From the NCBI RefSeq assembly GCF_020037475.1, contig NZ_JAIQDB010000006.1, forward strand, positions 103,123 to 167,122: a stretch of 64,000 nucleotides of DNA, written 5' to 3'. Below the pieces are notes generated by a model, which did not search any database, was not told the DNA's origin, and worked only from the letters and a program-made list of their open reading frames with translations. A program made the translations under genes and the position numbers. Each line of letters starts with the position of its first letter. Positions within the stretch are counted from its first letter, which is position 1. The stretch comes from Sutcliffiella deserti (GTDB taxonomy: Bacteria; Bacillota; Bacilli; Bacillales; Bacillaceae_I). Shown here one piece after another: positions 43,419 to 52,652 of this stretch.

Positions 43419-44582
43419 ATGAAAAGGTTTGTAATCGCAATATTTACCATTGCATTAACTTTTTCCGCATTTAGCCCATATGTGCAAGCGGAAGAAAAAG
43501 GTGTTCAGCTAACGGAAAGTGCGAAATCAGCAATATTAATTGAACGTGATACCGGTCAAGTTTTGTACGAGAAAAATGGACATGAGAAATTGCCGCCTGC
43601 AAGTATGACTAAGATAATGACCATGCTTTTAATAATGGAAGCAATTGAAGAAGGAAAGCTAACTTGGGATGAAAAAATTAGAACAAGTGAATACGCTGCA
43701 TCGATGGGCGGATCTCAAATTTTCCTTGAAGCAGGGGAAGAAATGACAACAGATGAAATGCTTCGTGGAATTGCAATTGCATCTGGAAATGACGCTTCTG
43801 TTGCTATGGCGGAGAGAATCGCCGGTTCTGAAGACGCTTTTGTGGAGAAAATGAACACCAAAGTGAAAGAATTGGGATTAGAAAATACTAAGTTTCAAAA
43901 CCCAACAGGCTTACCTGCAAAAGAGCATTATAGTACTGCCTCTGATATGGCAGTTATTGCAAAAGAATTATTAAAATACGAAGGAATTACGAAGTACACC
44001 GGTCAATACGAGGACTACCTTCGACAAGATACTGAAAAGAAATTTTGGTTAGTTAACACCAATAAGCTTGTGAAATTTTATCCCGGGGTAGATGGGCTGA
44101 AAACAGGCTTTACTGCTGAAGCAAAATATTGTTTAACAGCAACAGCCCAAAAGGATAATATGCGAGTAATTGCAGTTGTATTTGGCGCGCCGACTCCTAA
44201 AGAGCGTAATGCGCAGGTCACAAATATGCTTGATTATGCCTTTAGCCATTATAAAACCCATCCGATGTTCGAACGCAATGTACCTGTTGCAAAAGTCCAT
44301 GTGAGTAAAGGGTCTGTTAAAGAACTAGATGCGGTAACAAGTGAACCGATTTCTGTTTTAACGAAAAAAGGGGAAAACATAGATGATGTGGTAAAGGAAA
44401 TAAACGTGGATGAAAAAGTGAAAGCTCCAGTTAAAAAAGGAGATAAAGTAGGATCCATTATTCTTAAAAAAGGTAGTCAGGTATTATCAGAAAGTGACCT
44501 TATTGCGGGATCAGATAGCTTGGAAGCAAGCTGGTGGCAGCTCTTTAAAAGATCACTAGGCCATTTTACCAAACTAGATTAA
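43419..44582 (+). CDS. dacF: D-alanyl-D-alanine carboxypeptidase DacF
   Basis: Forespore penicillin-binding protein that trims peptidoglycan cross-links in the spore cortex. The 387-residue precursor starts with a signal peptide (MKRFVIAIFTIALTFSAFSPYVQA), then the SxxK motif SMTK (Ser62-Lys65), ASGNDAS with the SxN motif, and the KTG box in GLKTGFTAEAKYC. The C-terminal beta domain and amphipathic end (SLEASWWQLFKRSLGHF) resemble PBP5-type anchors. It sits just upstream of spoIIAA as in B. subtilis. Confidence 0.95.
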   Translation: MKRFVIAIFTIALTFSAFSPYVQAEEKGVQLTESAKSAILIERDTGQVLYEKNGHEKLPPASMTKIMTMLLIMEAIEEGKLTWDEKIRTSEYAASMGGSQIFLEAGEEMTTDEMLRGIAIASGNDASVAMAERIAGSEDAFVEKMNTKVKELGLENTKFQNPTGLPAKEHYSTASDMAVIAKELLKYEGITKYTGQYEDYLRQDTEKKFWLVNTNKLVKFYPGVDGLKTGFTAEAKYCLTATAQKDNMRVIAVVFGAPTPKERNAQVTNMLDYAFSHYKTHPMFERNVPVAKVHVSKGSVKELDAVTSEPISVLTKKGENIDDVVKEINVDEKVKAPVKKGDKVGSIILKKGSQVLSESDLIAGSDSLEASWWQLFKRSLGHFTKLD

Positions 44583-44641
44583 GTGCAATTTCTGCCGAAG
44601 AGAGATATTCTTTAGCGAAATGACACTAGTTTTGTCTTTAA

Positions 44642-44671
44642 GCAGGATTTAGCCTGATGAAAATAGAAATT
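44642..44671 (+). promoter_or_regulatory. Sigma-H promoter of the spoIIA operon
   Basis: GCAGGATTT (44642-44650), 12 bases, ATAGAAATT (44663-44671) match the sigma-H consensus RnAGGAWWW / RnnGAATWW at all but one position. The spoIIA operon is sigma-H and Spo0A dependent in B. subtilis. Confidence 0.6.
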
Positions 44672-44708
44672 GACTCACTGAAGGATGATCCACAAGGAGG
44701 AAAGTACA

Positions 44709-45059
44709 GTGAGTCTTACCGTAGATTTAGAAGTAAAGCAAAATGTTCTTTGTGTACGATTAGCAGGTGAATTAGATCACCACACTGCAGCAAATTTGCG
44801 TGAACAAGCAACAACAATTATTGAAAAGCATCAAATTTCTCATATTATTCTGAATTTGGAACATCTCTCTTTTATGGACAGTTCTGGCTTGGGGGTAATT
44901 TTGGGAAGGTATAAACAAATCAAAAGTTTGGGCGGTGAAATGGTAGTTTGCTCCATTTCACCAGCAGTCAAACGGTTATTTGAAATGTCTGGTTTGTTTA
45001 AAATTATTCGTTTGGAAACTAGCGAGCAAAATGCCTTGCAGACTTTGGGGGTGGCTTGA
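44709..45059 (+). CDS. spoIIAA: Anti-sigma-F factor antagonist SpoIIAA
   Basis: STAS-domain protein that frees sigma-F from SpoIIAB. The phosphorylation site is Ser58 in [18 protein letters not shown], the same residue number as in B. subtilis when translation begins at GTG 44709. That start has AAGGAGG nine bases upstream; an in-frame ATG at 44685 is not preferred. The chain is 116 residues. The stop overlaps the spoIIAB start (TGATG), so translation is coupled. Confidence 0.96.
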   Translation: MSLTVDLEVKQNVLCVRLAGELDHHTAANLREQATTIIEKHQISHIILNLEHLSFMDSSGLGVILGRYKQIKSLGGEMVVCSISPAVKRLFEMSGLFKIIRLETSEQNALQTLGVA

Positions 45060-45496
45060 TGAATAATCAAATGCACCTTCAATTTTCTGCTCTAAGCCAA
45101 AATGAATCATTTGCAAGAGTTACGGTAGCAGCATTCATTATGCAATTAGATCCAACCATGGATGAGCTTACAGAAATAAAAACAGTTGTCTCGGAGGCAG
45201 TGACAAATGCTATTATCCATGGTTATGACAACGATCCTAAAGCCACGGTTTATATTTCTGTAGAACTTGAGGATGGAGCTGTTCATATCACCATTAAAGA
45301 TGATGGAATCGGGATTGATGATGTGGAAGAAGCAAGACAGCCGTTATATACTACAAAGCCTGAGCTCGAGCGTTCTGGTATGGGTTTTACCATTATGGAA
45401 AACTTTATGGATTACGTAGAAATTCACTCATCTAAAGAAGGCACCTCAATCCGTATGACCAAATATTTAGCTAAGAGCAAAGCACTTTGTAATTAA
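45059..45496 (+). CDS. spoIIAB: Anti-sigma-F factor / serine kinase SpoIIAB
   Basis: GHKL-fold protein kinase that holds sigma-F inactive and phosphorylates SpoIIAA. The 145-residue protein carries the ATP-binding N-box [12 protein letters not shown], the G1 box DDGIGIDD and the G2 region [15 protein letters not shown]. It starts at ATG 45059, which overlaps the spoIIAA stop by one base. The C-terminal SKSKALCN is identical to B. subtilis. Confidence 0.97.
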   Translation: MNNQMHLQFSALSQNESFARVTVAAFIMQLDPTMDELTEIKTVVSEAVTNAIIHGYDNDPKATVYISVELEDGAVHITIKDDGIGIDDVEEARQPLYTTKPELERSGMGFTIMENFMDYVEIHSSKEGTSIRMTKYLAKSKALCN

Positions 45497-45508
45497 GGAG
45501 CTAAGCCT

Positions 45509-46264
45509 ATGGATGTGGAGGTCAAAAATCAAGCACCAACCTACTTAAAAGATCATGAAGTAAAAGAGCTAATTAAAAAAAGTCAAGATGGCGACCAAGA
45601 AGCAAGGGACATGATTGTATCTAAAAATATGCGTCTTGTATGGTCCGTTGTTCAACGTTTTATGAATAGAGGATATGAACCGGATGACCTTTTCCAAATT
45701 GGAGCCATTGGCTTATTAAAATCGGTTGATAAATTTGATCTGTCTTATGACGTTAAATTCTCGACTTATGCCGTACCGATGATTATCGGGGAAATACAAC
45801 GCTTTATTCGTGACGATGGGAGTGTAAAAGTAAGTCGCTCCTTAAAAGAAATGGCCAATAAAATCAGAAAAGCCAAAGATGAATTATCAAAACGCTATGG
45901 CAGGGTACCTACAATTAATGAAATTGCAGATTTTCTGGAAATTTCAGCAGAAGAAGTGGTACTTGCACAGGAAGCATCGCGAACGCCCTCTTCTATACAT
46001 GAGACGGTTTACGAAAACGATGGAGATCCTATTACCCTTTTAGATCAGATTGCAGATCTCTCAGAACCCAGATGGTTTGACAAAATTGCTTTAAAAGAGG
46101 CGATAGAGGATCTGGATGAACGAGAAAAACTTATCGTCTATTTACGCTATTACAAAGACCAAACCCAAACAGAAGTTGCCCAACGTCTCGGAATCTCCCA
46201 GGTACAGGTATCAAGGCTTGAAAAGAAAATATTAGTACAGATGAAAGATCGTATGGATGAATGA
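45509..46264 (+). CDS. sigF: RNA polymerase sigma-F factor
   Basis: First forespore-specific sigma factor. The 251-residue protein shows region 2 (MRLVWSVVQRFMNRGYEPDD, then LFQIGAIGLLKSVDKFD and FSTYAVPMIIGEIQRFIRDD), region 3 and region 4.2 (TQTEVAQRLGISQVQVSRLE). It lies 12 bases after spoIIAB with AAGGAG before the ATG. Its stop codon falls in the loop of the operon terminator. Confidence 0.97.
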   Translation: MDVEVKNQAPTYLKDHEVKELIKKSQDGDQEARDMIVSKNMRLVWSVVQRFMNRGYEPDDLFQIGAIGLLKSVDKFDLSYDVKFSTYAVPMIIGEIQRFIRDDGSVKVSRSLKEMANKIRKAKDELSKRYGRVPTINEIADFLEISAEEVVLAQEASRTPSSIHETVYENDGDPITLLDQIADLSEPRWFDKIALKEAIEDLDEREKLIVYLRYYKDQTQTEVAQRLGISQVQVSRLEKKILVQMKDRMDE

Positions 46265-46281
46265 TATCCATACGTTTTTTT
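46250..46281 (+). terminator. Terminator of the spoIIA operon
   Basis: CGTATGGAT (46250-46258) pairs perfectly with ATCCATACG (46266-46274), followed by seven T. The sigF stop codon is in the loop. Confidence 0.92.
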
Positions 46282-46410
46282 GTGTTATAGGAAATTATGA
46301 AAAGTACCCGTTGTACATTTTCAACTTAAAGTTAAGCAGCGTTCAGCTCTAAGCGCAAGAGACTAACAAACTTCCCTCGTCTCCTTACGAAAAGGTCAAC
46401 AAACAAAGAG

Positions 46411-47306
46411 AGCAAAGTAAGTACATGAAAAGCAAGGGAGCCGACGGATGATGTAACAACAAGAGAAAAGTAAGGACATGAAAAGCAGCAAAGCGGATGA
46501 ATGATGTACCTTCAGAAGCACAGTAAGTACATGAAAACCAGAGAAGCCCACGGATGATGTAACAACAAGAGGAAAGTAAGTACATGAAAAGCAGCAAAGC
46601 GGATGAATGATGTACCTTCAGAAGCAAAGTAAGTACATGAAAACCAGAGAAGCCCACAGATGATGTATCAACAAGAGCAAAGTAAGTACATGAAAAGCAG
46701 CAAAGCGGATGAATGATGTACCTGCAGAAGCAAAGTAAGTACATGAAAAGTAGCGAAGCCCACTGATGATGTAACAACAAGAGCAAAGTAAGTACATGAC
46801 CCGCAGCAAAGCGGAGGAAGGATGTACCTTCAGAAGCAAAGTAAGGACATGAAAAGTAGGGAAGCCCACTGATGATGTAACAACAAGAGCAAAGTAAGTA
46901 CATGACCCGCAGCAAAGCGGAGGAAGGATGTACCTTCAGAAGCAAAGTAAGTACATGAAAAGTAGGGAAGCCCACAGATGATGTATCAACAAGAGGAAAG
47001 TAAGTACATGAAAAGCAGCAAAGCGGATGAATGATGTACCTTCAGAAGCACAGTACGTACATGAAAACCAGAGAAGCCCACGGATGATGTATCAACAAGA
47101 GAAAAGTAAGTACATGAAAAGCAGCAAAGCGGATGAATGATGTACCTTCAGAAGCACAGTAAGTACATGAAAACCAGAGAAGCCCACGGATGATGTATCA
47201 ACAAGAGAAAAGTAAGTACATGAAAAGCAACAAAGCGGAGAGATGATGTACATTCAGTAGCAAAGTAAGTACATGAAAAGCAAGGAAGTCCGAGAATGAT
47301 GTACTG
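46411..47306. repeat. 53-bp alternating tandem repeat array, 17 units
   Basis: About 896 bp consist of 17 units of about 53 bp, each beginning with AAAGTAAGTACATGA and ending near ATGATGTA. Two unit types alternate strictly in the central part: type A contains GCAGCAAAGCGGATGA and ends TACCTTCAGA; type B contains AGAAGCCCACGGATGATG and ends AACAACAAG or ATCAACAAG. GTACAT and its complement ATGTAC recur about every 26 bp in opposite orientation. The array lies between sigF and spoVAA, adjacent genes in B. subtilis. Open frames on the minus strand here are products of the repeat. Confidence 0.95.
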
Positions 47307-47412
47307 GAGTTTGCGCACTAACTACTTTGAAAACCTCAAGCTCCTCCGTTTTCTCTACTAGTTCCCCTTCTATCATAAGTGGTAATTCTTGCCGTTGTTT
47401 TTTCCTTTGCAT
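47254..47412 (-). CDS. Possible 52-aa protein running into the repeat array
   Basis: The frame MQRKKQRQELPLMIEGEL... has GGGAG seven bases before its ATG. The first 37 or so residues are unique and look like a normal charged coding sequence; the last 15 (ending LLFMYLLCY) are encoded by the first repeat unit. The start codon overlaps the -35 box of the spoVA sigma-G promoter. It may be the remains of a longer gene cut by the array, or chance. Confidence 0.35.
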   Translation of the reverse strand: MQRKKQRQELPLMIEGELVEKTEELEVFKVVSAQTPVHHSRTSLLFMYLLCY

Positions 47413-47438
47413 GGTAATTCTCCCACTAATCCATACTA
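47409..47438 (+). promoter_or_regulatory. Sigma-G promoter of the spoVA operon
   Basis: GCATG (47409-47413), 18 bases, CATACTA (47432-47438) match the sigma-G consensus GHATR / CATNHTA fully. The distance to the spoVAA start is 35 bases. spoVA is transcribed by sigma-G in B. subtilis. Confidence 0.7.
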
Positions 47439-47473
47439 CATATACAATCTGTTTTGGCAGGATGTGTTCGGAG

Positions 47474-48094
47474 ATGGAGAAAATGTTGTATATTCGGCTG
47501 CGTCATCGTATTCAAGCAAAACCTAATCAAAGAATCACCATAGGAGATGTTGCGCAACTTGTTGCAAGTGACGCAGTTGTCCAACGTATTAGTAAGATTG
47601 CAGTTCATCAGGTGAATATGAGTGATAAATCCATTGTCATTGTGGATGTAATGCAGGTAATTAAAGAATTGCAGAAGGTAGATCCCACATTAGAGGTGCA
47701 GACTTTTGGACCTGTACAGACCATTATTGAAGTGGTTTATAAGCAAAAAAGGTTTCGGCCTATGTTTTTTGCAGGAGTTTGGCTCCTATTATTTTTTGGA
47801 GCGGCCCTTGCTATTATGAATTTCCATGAGGATGTAAGTATGCGGATTGTTCATCAGAAGATATTTAAGACAATCACAGGATTAGAGGATGAAAAGCCTC
47901 TACTGTTGCAGATTCCTTATTCTATTGGCTTAGGCCTTGGAATGATCTTATTTTTCAATCATGTGTTTCGTAAGCGTATTAATGAAGAGCCAAGCCCGCT
48001 AGAAGTAGAAATGTTCAATTACCAACAGGACTTAGACCGGTATGTTGTTATGAATGAAAATAAAGAAAGTACCAAAAAAATCGATGACCATTAG
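47474..48094 (+). CDS. spoVAA: Stage V sporulation protein AA
   Basis: First protein of the SpoVA dipicolinate channel operon. The 206 residues start MEKMLYIRLRHRIQ, matching the B. subtilis start and length. It has a cytosolic N-terminal domain and two membrane helices (MFFAGVWLLLFFGAALAIMNF and LLQIPYSIGLGLGMILFFNH), with the nearly invariant EEPSPLEVEMFNYQQDLD near the end. An earlier ATG at 47327 is open but would read through the promoter. It overlaps spoVAB by 11 bases. Confidence 0.95.
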   Translation: MEKMLYIRLRHRIQAKPNQRITIGDVAQLVASDAVVQRISKIAVHQVNMSDKSIVIVDVMQVIKELQKVDPTLEVQTFGPVQTIIEVVYKQKRFRPMFFAGVWLLLFFGAALAIMNFHEDVSMRIVHQKIFKTITGLEDEKPLLLQIPYSIGLGLGMILFFNHVFRKRINEEPSPLEVEMFNYQQDLDRYVVMNENKESTKKIDDH

Positions 48095-48506
48095 CATTAT
48101 ATTTGTTGTGTTTCTAGGATTGGCGGGCGGTTTAGCGGTAGGATCAGGGTTTGTGGCATTCTTAGCGGTGCTTGGAATTATTCCGCGTTTAACTCAGCTG
48201 ACTAAGACAACGAAATTTGTATTTAGTTACGAGTGGGGGGTTATTGGAGGAGCATTATTTGGCAGTTGGATTAGCTTAAATAGTGTGAGCTTTAACCTTC
48301 CGTCCTTTTTGGCAATACCGATAGGTCTGTTTTGTGGAGTGTTTGTCGGGTTACTGGCAGCGGCGTTAACCGAAGTGCTAAATGTCCTTCCAATCCTTGC
48401 TAAACGCATTGGGGTGGATGGGCAGATGGCTATACTTCTGATGGCGATTGTTTTCGGGAAAATAGTAGGCTCGCTCTATCATTGGCTTGTTTTCGTGGAT
48501 TTATAA
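48084..48506 (+). CDS. spoVAB: Stage V sporulation protein AB
   Basis: A 140-residue membrane protein with four or five helices and the family stretches GSGFVAFLAVLGIIPRLTQLTK and LAAALTEVLNVLPILAKRIG. ATG 48084, within the end of spoVAA, gives the same start and length as B. subtilis; ATG 48054 is less likely. It acts in the inner forespore membrane with the other SpoVA proteins in dipicolinic acid uptake. Confidence 0.95.
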   Translation: MTISIIFVVFLGLAGGLAVGSGFVAFLAVLGIIPRLTQLTKTTKFVFSYEWGVIGGALFGSWISLNSVSFNLPSFLAIPIGLFCGVFVGLLAAALTEVLNVLPILAKRIGVDGQMAILLMAIVFGKIVGSLYHWLVFVDL

Positions 48507-48520
48507 AAAGGAGTGGCAGT

Positions 48521-48982
48521 ATGAGTGAGAAGAAACTAAAAGATAATTACAAAGAAAATATAAAAAAATTCCAGCCAAAACCACCCTATTTTTTAAACTG
48601 TCTTAAAGCATTTTTGGTGGGAGGCTTCATTTGTTTAATCGGACAAGGAATTCAGAATTTCTATATTCGTGTATTTGATTTTTCGGAAAAGCAAGCAGGA
48701 AACCCTACTGTTGCTACGTTGATATTGTTTGCTGCTCTTTTAACTGGGTTTGGTGTTTATGACAAACTAGGGCAGTTTGCTGGAGCGGGGTCTGCAGTTC
48801 CGGTTACGGGATTTGCAAATTCGATGGTAAGTGCTGCGATGGAACATCGCAGCGAGGGTTTGGTATTAGGTGTGGCAACAAATATGTTTAAGCTTGCTGG
48901 AAGCGTAATTGTTTTTGGGGTGGTGGCAGCTTATGTGGTTGGAATGGTTCGCTATCTAATGAATATGAGCTTTACCGGATAA
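48521..48982 (+). CDS. spoVAC: Stage V sporulation protein AC
   Basis: Mechanosensitive-channel-like subunit of the spore dipicolinate channel in B. subtilis. The 153-residue protein has four helices and the shared SpoVAC/AE motif KLGQFAGAGSAVPVTGFANSM. AAAAGGAG precedes ATG 48521. The N-terminus is basic (KKLKDNYKENIKKFQPKPPY). Confidence 0.95.
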   Translation: MSEKKLKDNYKENIKKFQPKPPYFLNCLKAFLVGGFICLIGQGIQNFYIRVFDFSEKQAGNPTVATLILFAALLTGFGVYDKLGQFAGAGSAVPVTGFANSMVSAAMEHRSEGLVLGVATNMFKLAGSVIVFGVVAAYVVGMVRYLMNMSFTG

Positions 48983-48997
48983 GGAGGTAGGTGTGAA

Positions 48998-50008
48998 GTG
49001 AGATTAACAGGGAAACAGACATGGGTCTATGAAAATCCTATCTATATTTTCTCAACAGGAACGGCTGTAGGACCAAAAGAATCCGATGGTCCCCTTGGCT
49101 CCCATTTCGATAACACCCACAAAGAACTCCATTGCGGGGAAGATAATTGGGAGCTTGCTGAAAGAAGATTAATGGAGCAGTCCATCAAATCTTGTTTAGA
49201 AAAGGTGGATCTCCTGTTTAAAGATATTGATTTTTTTCTTGCAGGAGATTTGTTGAACCAAAACGTTACGTCCAACTATGTTGCACGTCATCATCAAATT
49301 CCGTTTTTATGTATGTTTGGTGCCTGTTCCACCTCCATGGAAACGTTAGCGATGTCGGCCTCTTTAGTCGATGCAGGCTTTGCTAATCGAGTTTTAGCTT
49401 CAACGAGCAGTCATAATGCAACTGCGGAAAGACAATTCCGTTATCCTACAGAATACGGGGGACAAAAGCCTGATTCTGCCACTTTTACGGTTACTGGTGC
49501 AGGCACGGCACTTGTCAGTAAAGAGGTGGGAGACGTTAAAATAACCTCTGCCACCATCGGACGTGTGATGGATTTAGGAATAACCGATCCTTTTGATATG
49601 GGATCAGCGATGGCTCCCGCAGCTGCTGATACGATAAAAGCTCACTTGGATGATCTGAATATTCAACCCGAAGCTTATGATTTAATTCTCACAGGGGATC
49701 TGTCAGGAGTAGGAACCCCTATTTTGAAAGAATTATTAAAAGAGGAAGGCTACGATATATCTACGATTCACAATGACTGTGGTTTAATGATATTCCGGCC
49801 CGATCAAGAGGTTTTTGCAGGTGGCAGCGGGTGTGGTTGTGCAGCAGTCGTGACATACGGTCATATTGTTCATGAACTGAAAACAGGCGCCTTAAATAAA
49901 GTGATGGTGGTAGCAACAGGCGCTCTCTTAAGTCCAACGATGATCCAGCAAAAGGAATCGATTCCGACGATTGCACATGCAGTAGTACTGGAAAGGGTGG
50001 AACGCTGA
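48998..50008 (+). CDS. spoVAD: Stage V sporulation protein AD
   Basis: Soluble dipicolinate-binding SpoVA protein with a thiolase-like fold. The 336-residue chain includes [20 protein letters not shown] at the position of the thiolase Cys and [16 protein letters not shown] near the C-terminus. The start is GTG 48998, with AAGGAGG 11 bases upstream. Its stop overlaps the next start (TGATG). Confidence 0.96.
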   Translation: MRLTGKQTWVYENPIYIFSTGTAVGPKESDGPLGSHFDNTHKELHCGEDNWELAERRLMEQSIKSCLEKVDLLFKDIDFFLAGDLLNQNVTSNYVARHHQIPFLCMFGACSTSMETLAMSASLVDAGFANRVLASTSSHNATAERQFRYPTEYGGQKPDSATFTVTGAGTALVSKEVGDVKITSATIGRVMDLGITDPFDMGSAMAPAAADTIKAHLDDLNIQPEAYDLILTGDLSGVGTPILKELLKEEGYDISTIHNDCGLMIFRPDQEVFAGGSGCGCAAVVTYGHIVHELKTGALNKVMVVATGALLSPTMIQQKESIPTIAHAVVLERVER

Positions 50009-50358
50009 TGGAATACTTTATTGCTTTTGTAGTCGGTGGACTCATCTGTGTGATAGGACAGCTGTTACTTGATTTTTTTAGGCTGACACCGGCGCATGTA
50101 ATGAGTAGCTTTGTGGTTGCAGGTGCTGTCCTGGATGGATTCGGCTTATATGACAAGCTGATTGATTTTGCTGGCGCCGGTGCTACCGTTCCTATTACAA
50201 GCTTCGGACATTCACTTCTACACGGGGCGATGCACCAGTCTGAAAAACACGGCTTTATCGGCATTGGTATGGGTATCTTTGAATTAACCTCAGCAGGAAT
50301 TTCTTCCGCAATATTATTTGCCTTTATAGTGGCACTAATTTTCAAGCCGAAAGGATAA
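50008..50358 (+). CDS. spoVAEB: Stage V sporulation protein AEB
   Basis: A 116-residue, four-helix membrane protein related to SpoVAC: the shared motif is [21 protein letters not shown]. It belongs with SpoVAC to the DUF1290/SpoVAC-AE family. ATG 50008 overlaps the spoVAD stop, showing translational coupling. It is the smaller of the two AE genes. Confidence 0.94.
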   Translation: MEYFIAFVVGGLICVIGQLLLDFFRLTPAHVMSSFVVAGAVLDGFGLYDKLIDFAGAGATVPITSFGHSLLHGAMHQSEKHGFIGIGMGIFELTSAGISSAILFAFIVALIFKPKG

Positions 50359-50364
50359 GTAATC

Positions 50365-50976
50365 ATGAAAAAAAGACGGGTCATACTAGTTACGGATGGT
50401 GATGAATATGCGAAGAAGACGATTCAATATGTTGCAAAGCGATATGGAGGCCGCTGTATCTCGAGTTCATATGGTAATCCTACTGTATTGAGTGGTAAAG
50501 AGATTGTCAGGCTTATTTTACAGGCAAAGTCTGAACCTGTCTTTGTAATGTTTGATGATAGTGGTTTCTTAGGTGAAGGGGCAGGAGAAAATGCCCTGAA
50601 ACATGTAGCTGCTGATCCGCAAATAGAGGTATTAGGTATTATTGCGGTTGCTTCCAAAACACATCAATCGGAGTGGACAAAGGTGAATATCACCGTCGAT
50701 CGTGATTTACAAGTATCATCTTATGGCGTAGATAAAAGTGGTATTCAGGAAATGGATACTGGAAGAATTAACGGAGATACAGTCTATTGTTTAGATACGA
50801 TAGATGTGCCAATCATAGTGGGAATCGGTGACATAGGGAAGATGAACAGAAAAGATGATGTGAAGATAGGGTCACCTATTACCTGTAAAGCAGTGGAAAT
50901 AATATTGGAAAGGAGCGGGTATGATGTCTCACAATGGAATGGAGAAGGTGAAAGTTTCACCAAGTCTGAAGAGTAA
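50365..50976 (+). CDS. spoVAEA: Stage V sporulation protein AEA
   Basis: A soluble 203-residue protein with the family pattern [50 protein letters not shown] and [14 protein letters not shown], identical in length to the B. subtilis protein. It lacks membrane helices. Its last 56 bases overlap spoVAF in another frame, as in related operons. Confidence 0.94.
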   Translation: MKKRRVILVTDGDEYAKKTIQYVAKRYGGRCISSSYGNPTVLSGKEIVRLILQAKSEPVFVMFDDSGFLGEGAGENALKHVAADPQIEVLGIIAVASKTHQSEWTKVNITVDRDLQVSSYGVDKSGIQEMDTGRINGDTVYCLDTIDVPIIVGIGDIGKMNRKDDVKIGSPITCKAVEIILERSGYDVSQWNGEGESFTKSEE

Positions 50977-52408
50977 TGAGAATTTTTTTAAAGAAAGAGT
51001 AGGCTTGTCAGAAAGCTTTGATTTAGGTGTCAGAAAGATAACAGTTCTAGGGAAAGAATTGAATATATACTATGTAAATGGATTATGTGATACAGCCTAT
51101 ATTATTGAACTGATGGAAGAACTTGTTCATCTAAATGATGTTGAAAGAAGATCAAGCAAGACAAAGGAAATAATCCATAACCGTCTGGTGCATCAGCAAG
51201 TAGAAAATATCGAGTTTCTGGATGAAGCGGTAGATCAGGTGCTCAGTGGATTGATTATTATTCTGCTTGAAGGGGAAGAAAGTGGATTTGTTGTTGATAC
51301 AAGATCCTACCCTGGTCGAACACCACAAGAACCTGATACTGAAAAAGTTGTGCGTGGAGCAAGGGATGGATATGTAGAGAACATTATTGTTAATACAGCA
51401 TTAACTCGCAGAAGAATTAGAGATGAACGTTTACGTAATGAGATTTTTCAAATTGGAGAACGCTCAAAAACGGATATATGCCTTTCTTACATAAAAGATG
51501 TCGCGAACCCGGATCTTGTGGATACGGTTCGAAAAGAAGTGAAAAAAATTAATATCGATGGACTGACAATGGCAGATAAAACGGTAGAGGAATTTCTCGT
51601 GAAACAAGGCTTTAATCCATTTCCGCTAGTTCGATTTACTGAAAGGCCAGATGTTGCTGCGACCCATTTGTTAGAAGGACATGTTCTTATAATGGTAGAC
51701 ACCTCGCCTAGTGTAATCATCACACCAACGACTTATTTCCATCACGTGCAACATGTGGAGGAATATCGTCAATCACCTGCCGTCGGGACATTCGTGCGAT
51801 GGGTACGTTTCTTAGGAATCCTTGCTTCCTTGTTTCTTTTGCCACTCTGGTTTCTCATGGTGTTGGAACCCGATATGCTCCCCGATGCCATTAGCTTTGT
51901 AGGGCCGAATGAGCAGTCCAACATACCGATAGTCATGCAAATCTTTCTCGCAGATATCGGGATAGAATTCTTAAGGCTTGCTGCGATTCACACGCCTACC
52001 GCACTTTCTACCGCAATGGGATTAATTGCTGCGGTTCTTATCGGGCAAATCGCAATCGACGTCGGTTTGTTTGTTCCTGAAGTAATCTTGTATGTTGCGG
52101 TAGCTGCGATTGGGTCCTTTACAACACCAAGTTATGAATTAAGTGTCGCCAACAAAATCATTCGCCTAATATTATTGGCAATCGTGGCAATGTTCCATGC
52201 TCCGGGTCTGATTATAGGGGTGACTGCATTTGTCCTGTTTCTAGTTAGCATCCGCTCGCTAAATACCCCTTATTTATGGCCGTTTATTCCTTTCAGTCCA
52301 AAAGCGCTCTTTATGATTTTAATAAGACGAAGTACACCTGGTGCTAAAGTAAGGCCTAGTATCGTCCATCCAAAGAACCGTTTCCGACAGCCGGATAAGT
52401 CAAGTTAA
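50921..52408 (+). CDS. spoVAF: Stage V sporulation protein AF (GerA-family)
   Basis: A 495-residue membrane protein related to the A subunits of germinant receptors. It has a large N-terminal cytosolic domain with [27 protein letters not shown] and [12 protein letters not shown], then four or five helices, including [20 protein letters not shown] and [24 protein letters not shown]. Tandem ATGs at 50921/50924 follow AAAGGAG. It is the last spoVA gene before the operon terminator. Confidence 0.95.
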   Translation: MMSHNGMEKVKVSPSLKSNENFFKERVGLSESFDLGVRKITVLGKELNIYYVNGLCDTAYIIELMEELVHLNDVERRSSKTKEIIHNRLVHQQVENIEFLDEAVDQVLSGLIIILLEGEESGFVVDTRSYPGRTPQEPDTEKVVRGARDGYVENIIVNTALTRRRIRDERLRNEIFQIGERSKTDICLSYIKDVANPDLVDTVRKEVKKINIDGLTMADKTVEEFLVKQGFNPFPLVRFTERPDVAATHLLEGHVLIMVDTSPSVIITPTTYFHHVQHVEEYRQSPAVGTFVRWVRFLGILASLFLLPLWFLMVLEPDMLPDAISFVGPNEQSNIPIVMQIFLADIGIEFLRLAAIHTPTALSTAMGLIAAVLIGQIAIDVGLFVPEVILYVAVAAIGSFTTPSYELSVANKIIRLILLAIVAMFHAPGLIIGVTAFVLFLVSIRSLNTPYLWPFIPFSPKALFMILIRRSTPGAKVRPSIVHPKNRFRQPDKSS

Positions 52409-52515
52409 AAGAATATTTGCTTGATAGCTTATATTAGATATGATAGAGTTTATTTAATTTAATAAGGCTCTTTTCATAAAGATAGTGAAAAATTGGTTGA
52501 GGATTCCTGTCACAG

Positions 52516-52548
52516 ACAGCTAAAAGAGTTCTGTTTAGCTGTTTTTTT
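52516..52548 (+). terminator. Terminator of the spoVA operon
   Basis: ACAGCTAAA (52516-52524) pairs with TTTAGCTGT (52533-52541), with seven T in total at and after its end. Confidence 0.88.
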
Positions 52549-52652
52549 CTTACACAATAAAAACTAGGTCAAGTACCCTTCCCTTTTATTCTGGTTGGAA
52601 TATGGTACAAGTAAAGAAGTAGAAAGAGACTAAGCTAAGAGGAGAAAAGCAT

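Noticed and set aside
46385..46975. A 196-residue minus-strand open frame and a second one of 83 residues (46618-46869), rich in Leu, Phe and Cys
   Set aside because: They lie wholly inside the 53-bp array and consist of the repeat read in changing frames; no ribosome binding site, no non-repetitive part.
46411..47306. The 53-bp array as a CRISPR
   Set aside because: There are no unique spacers between identical repeats: both halves of each unit recur. No cas gene is in the window.
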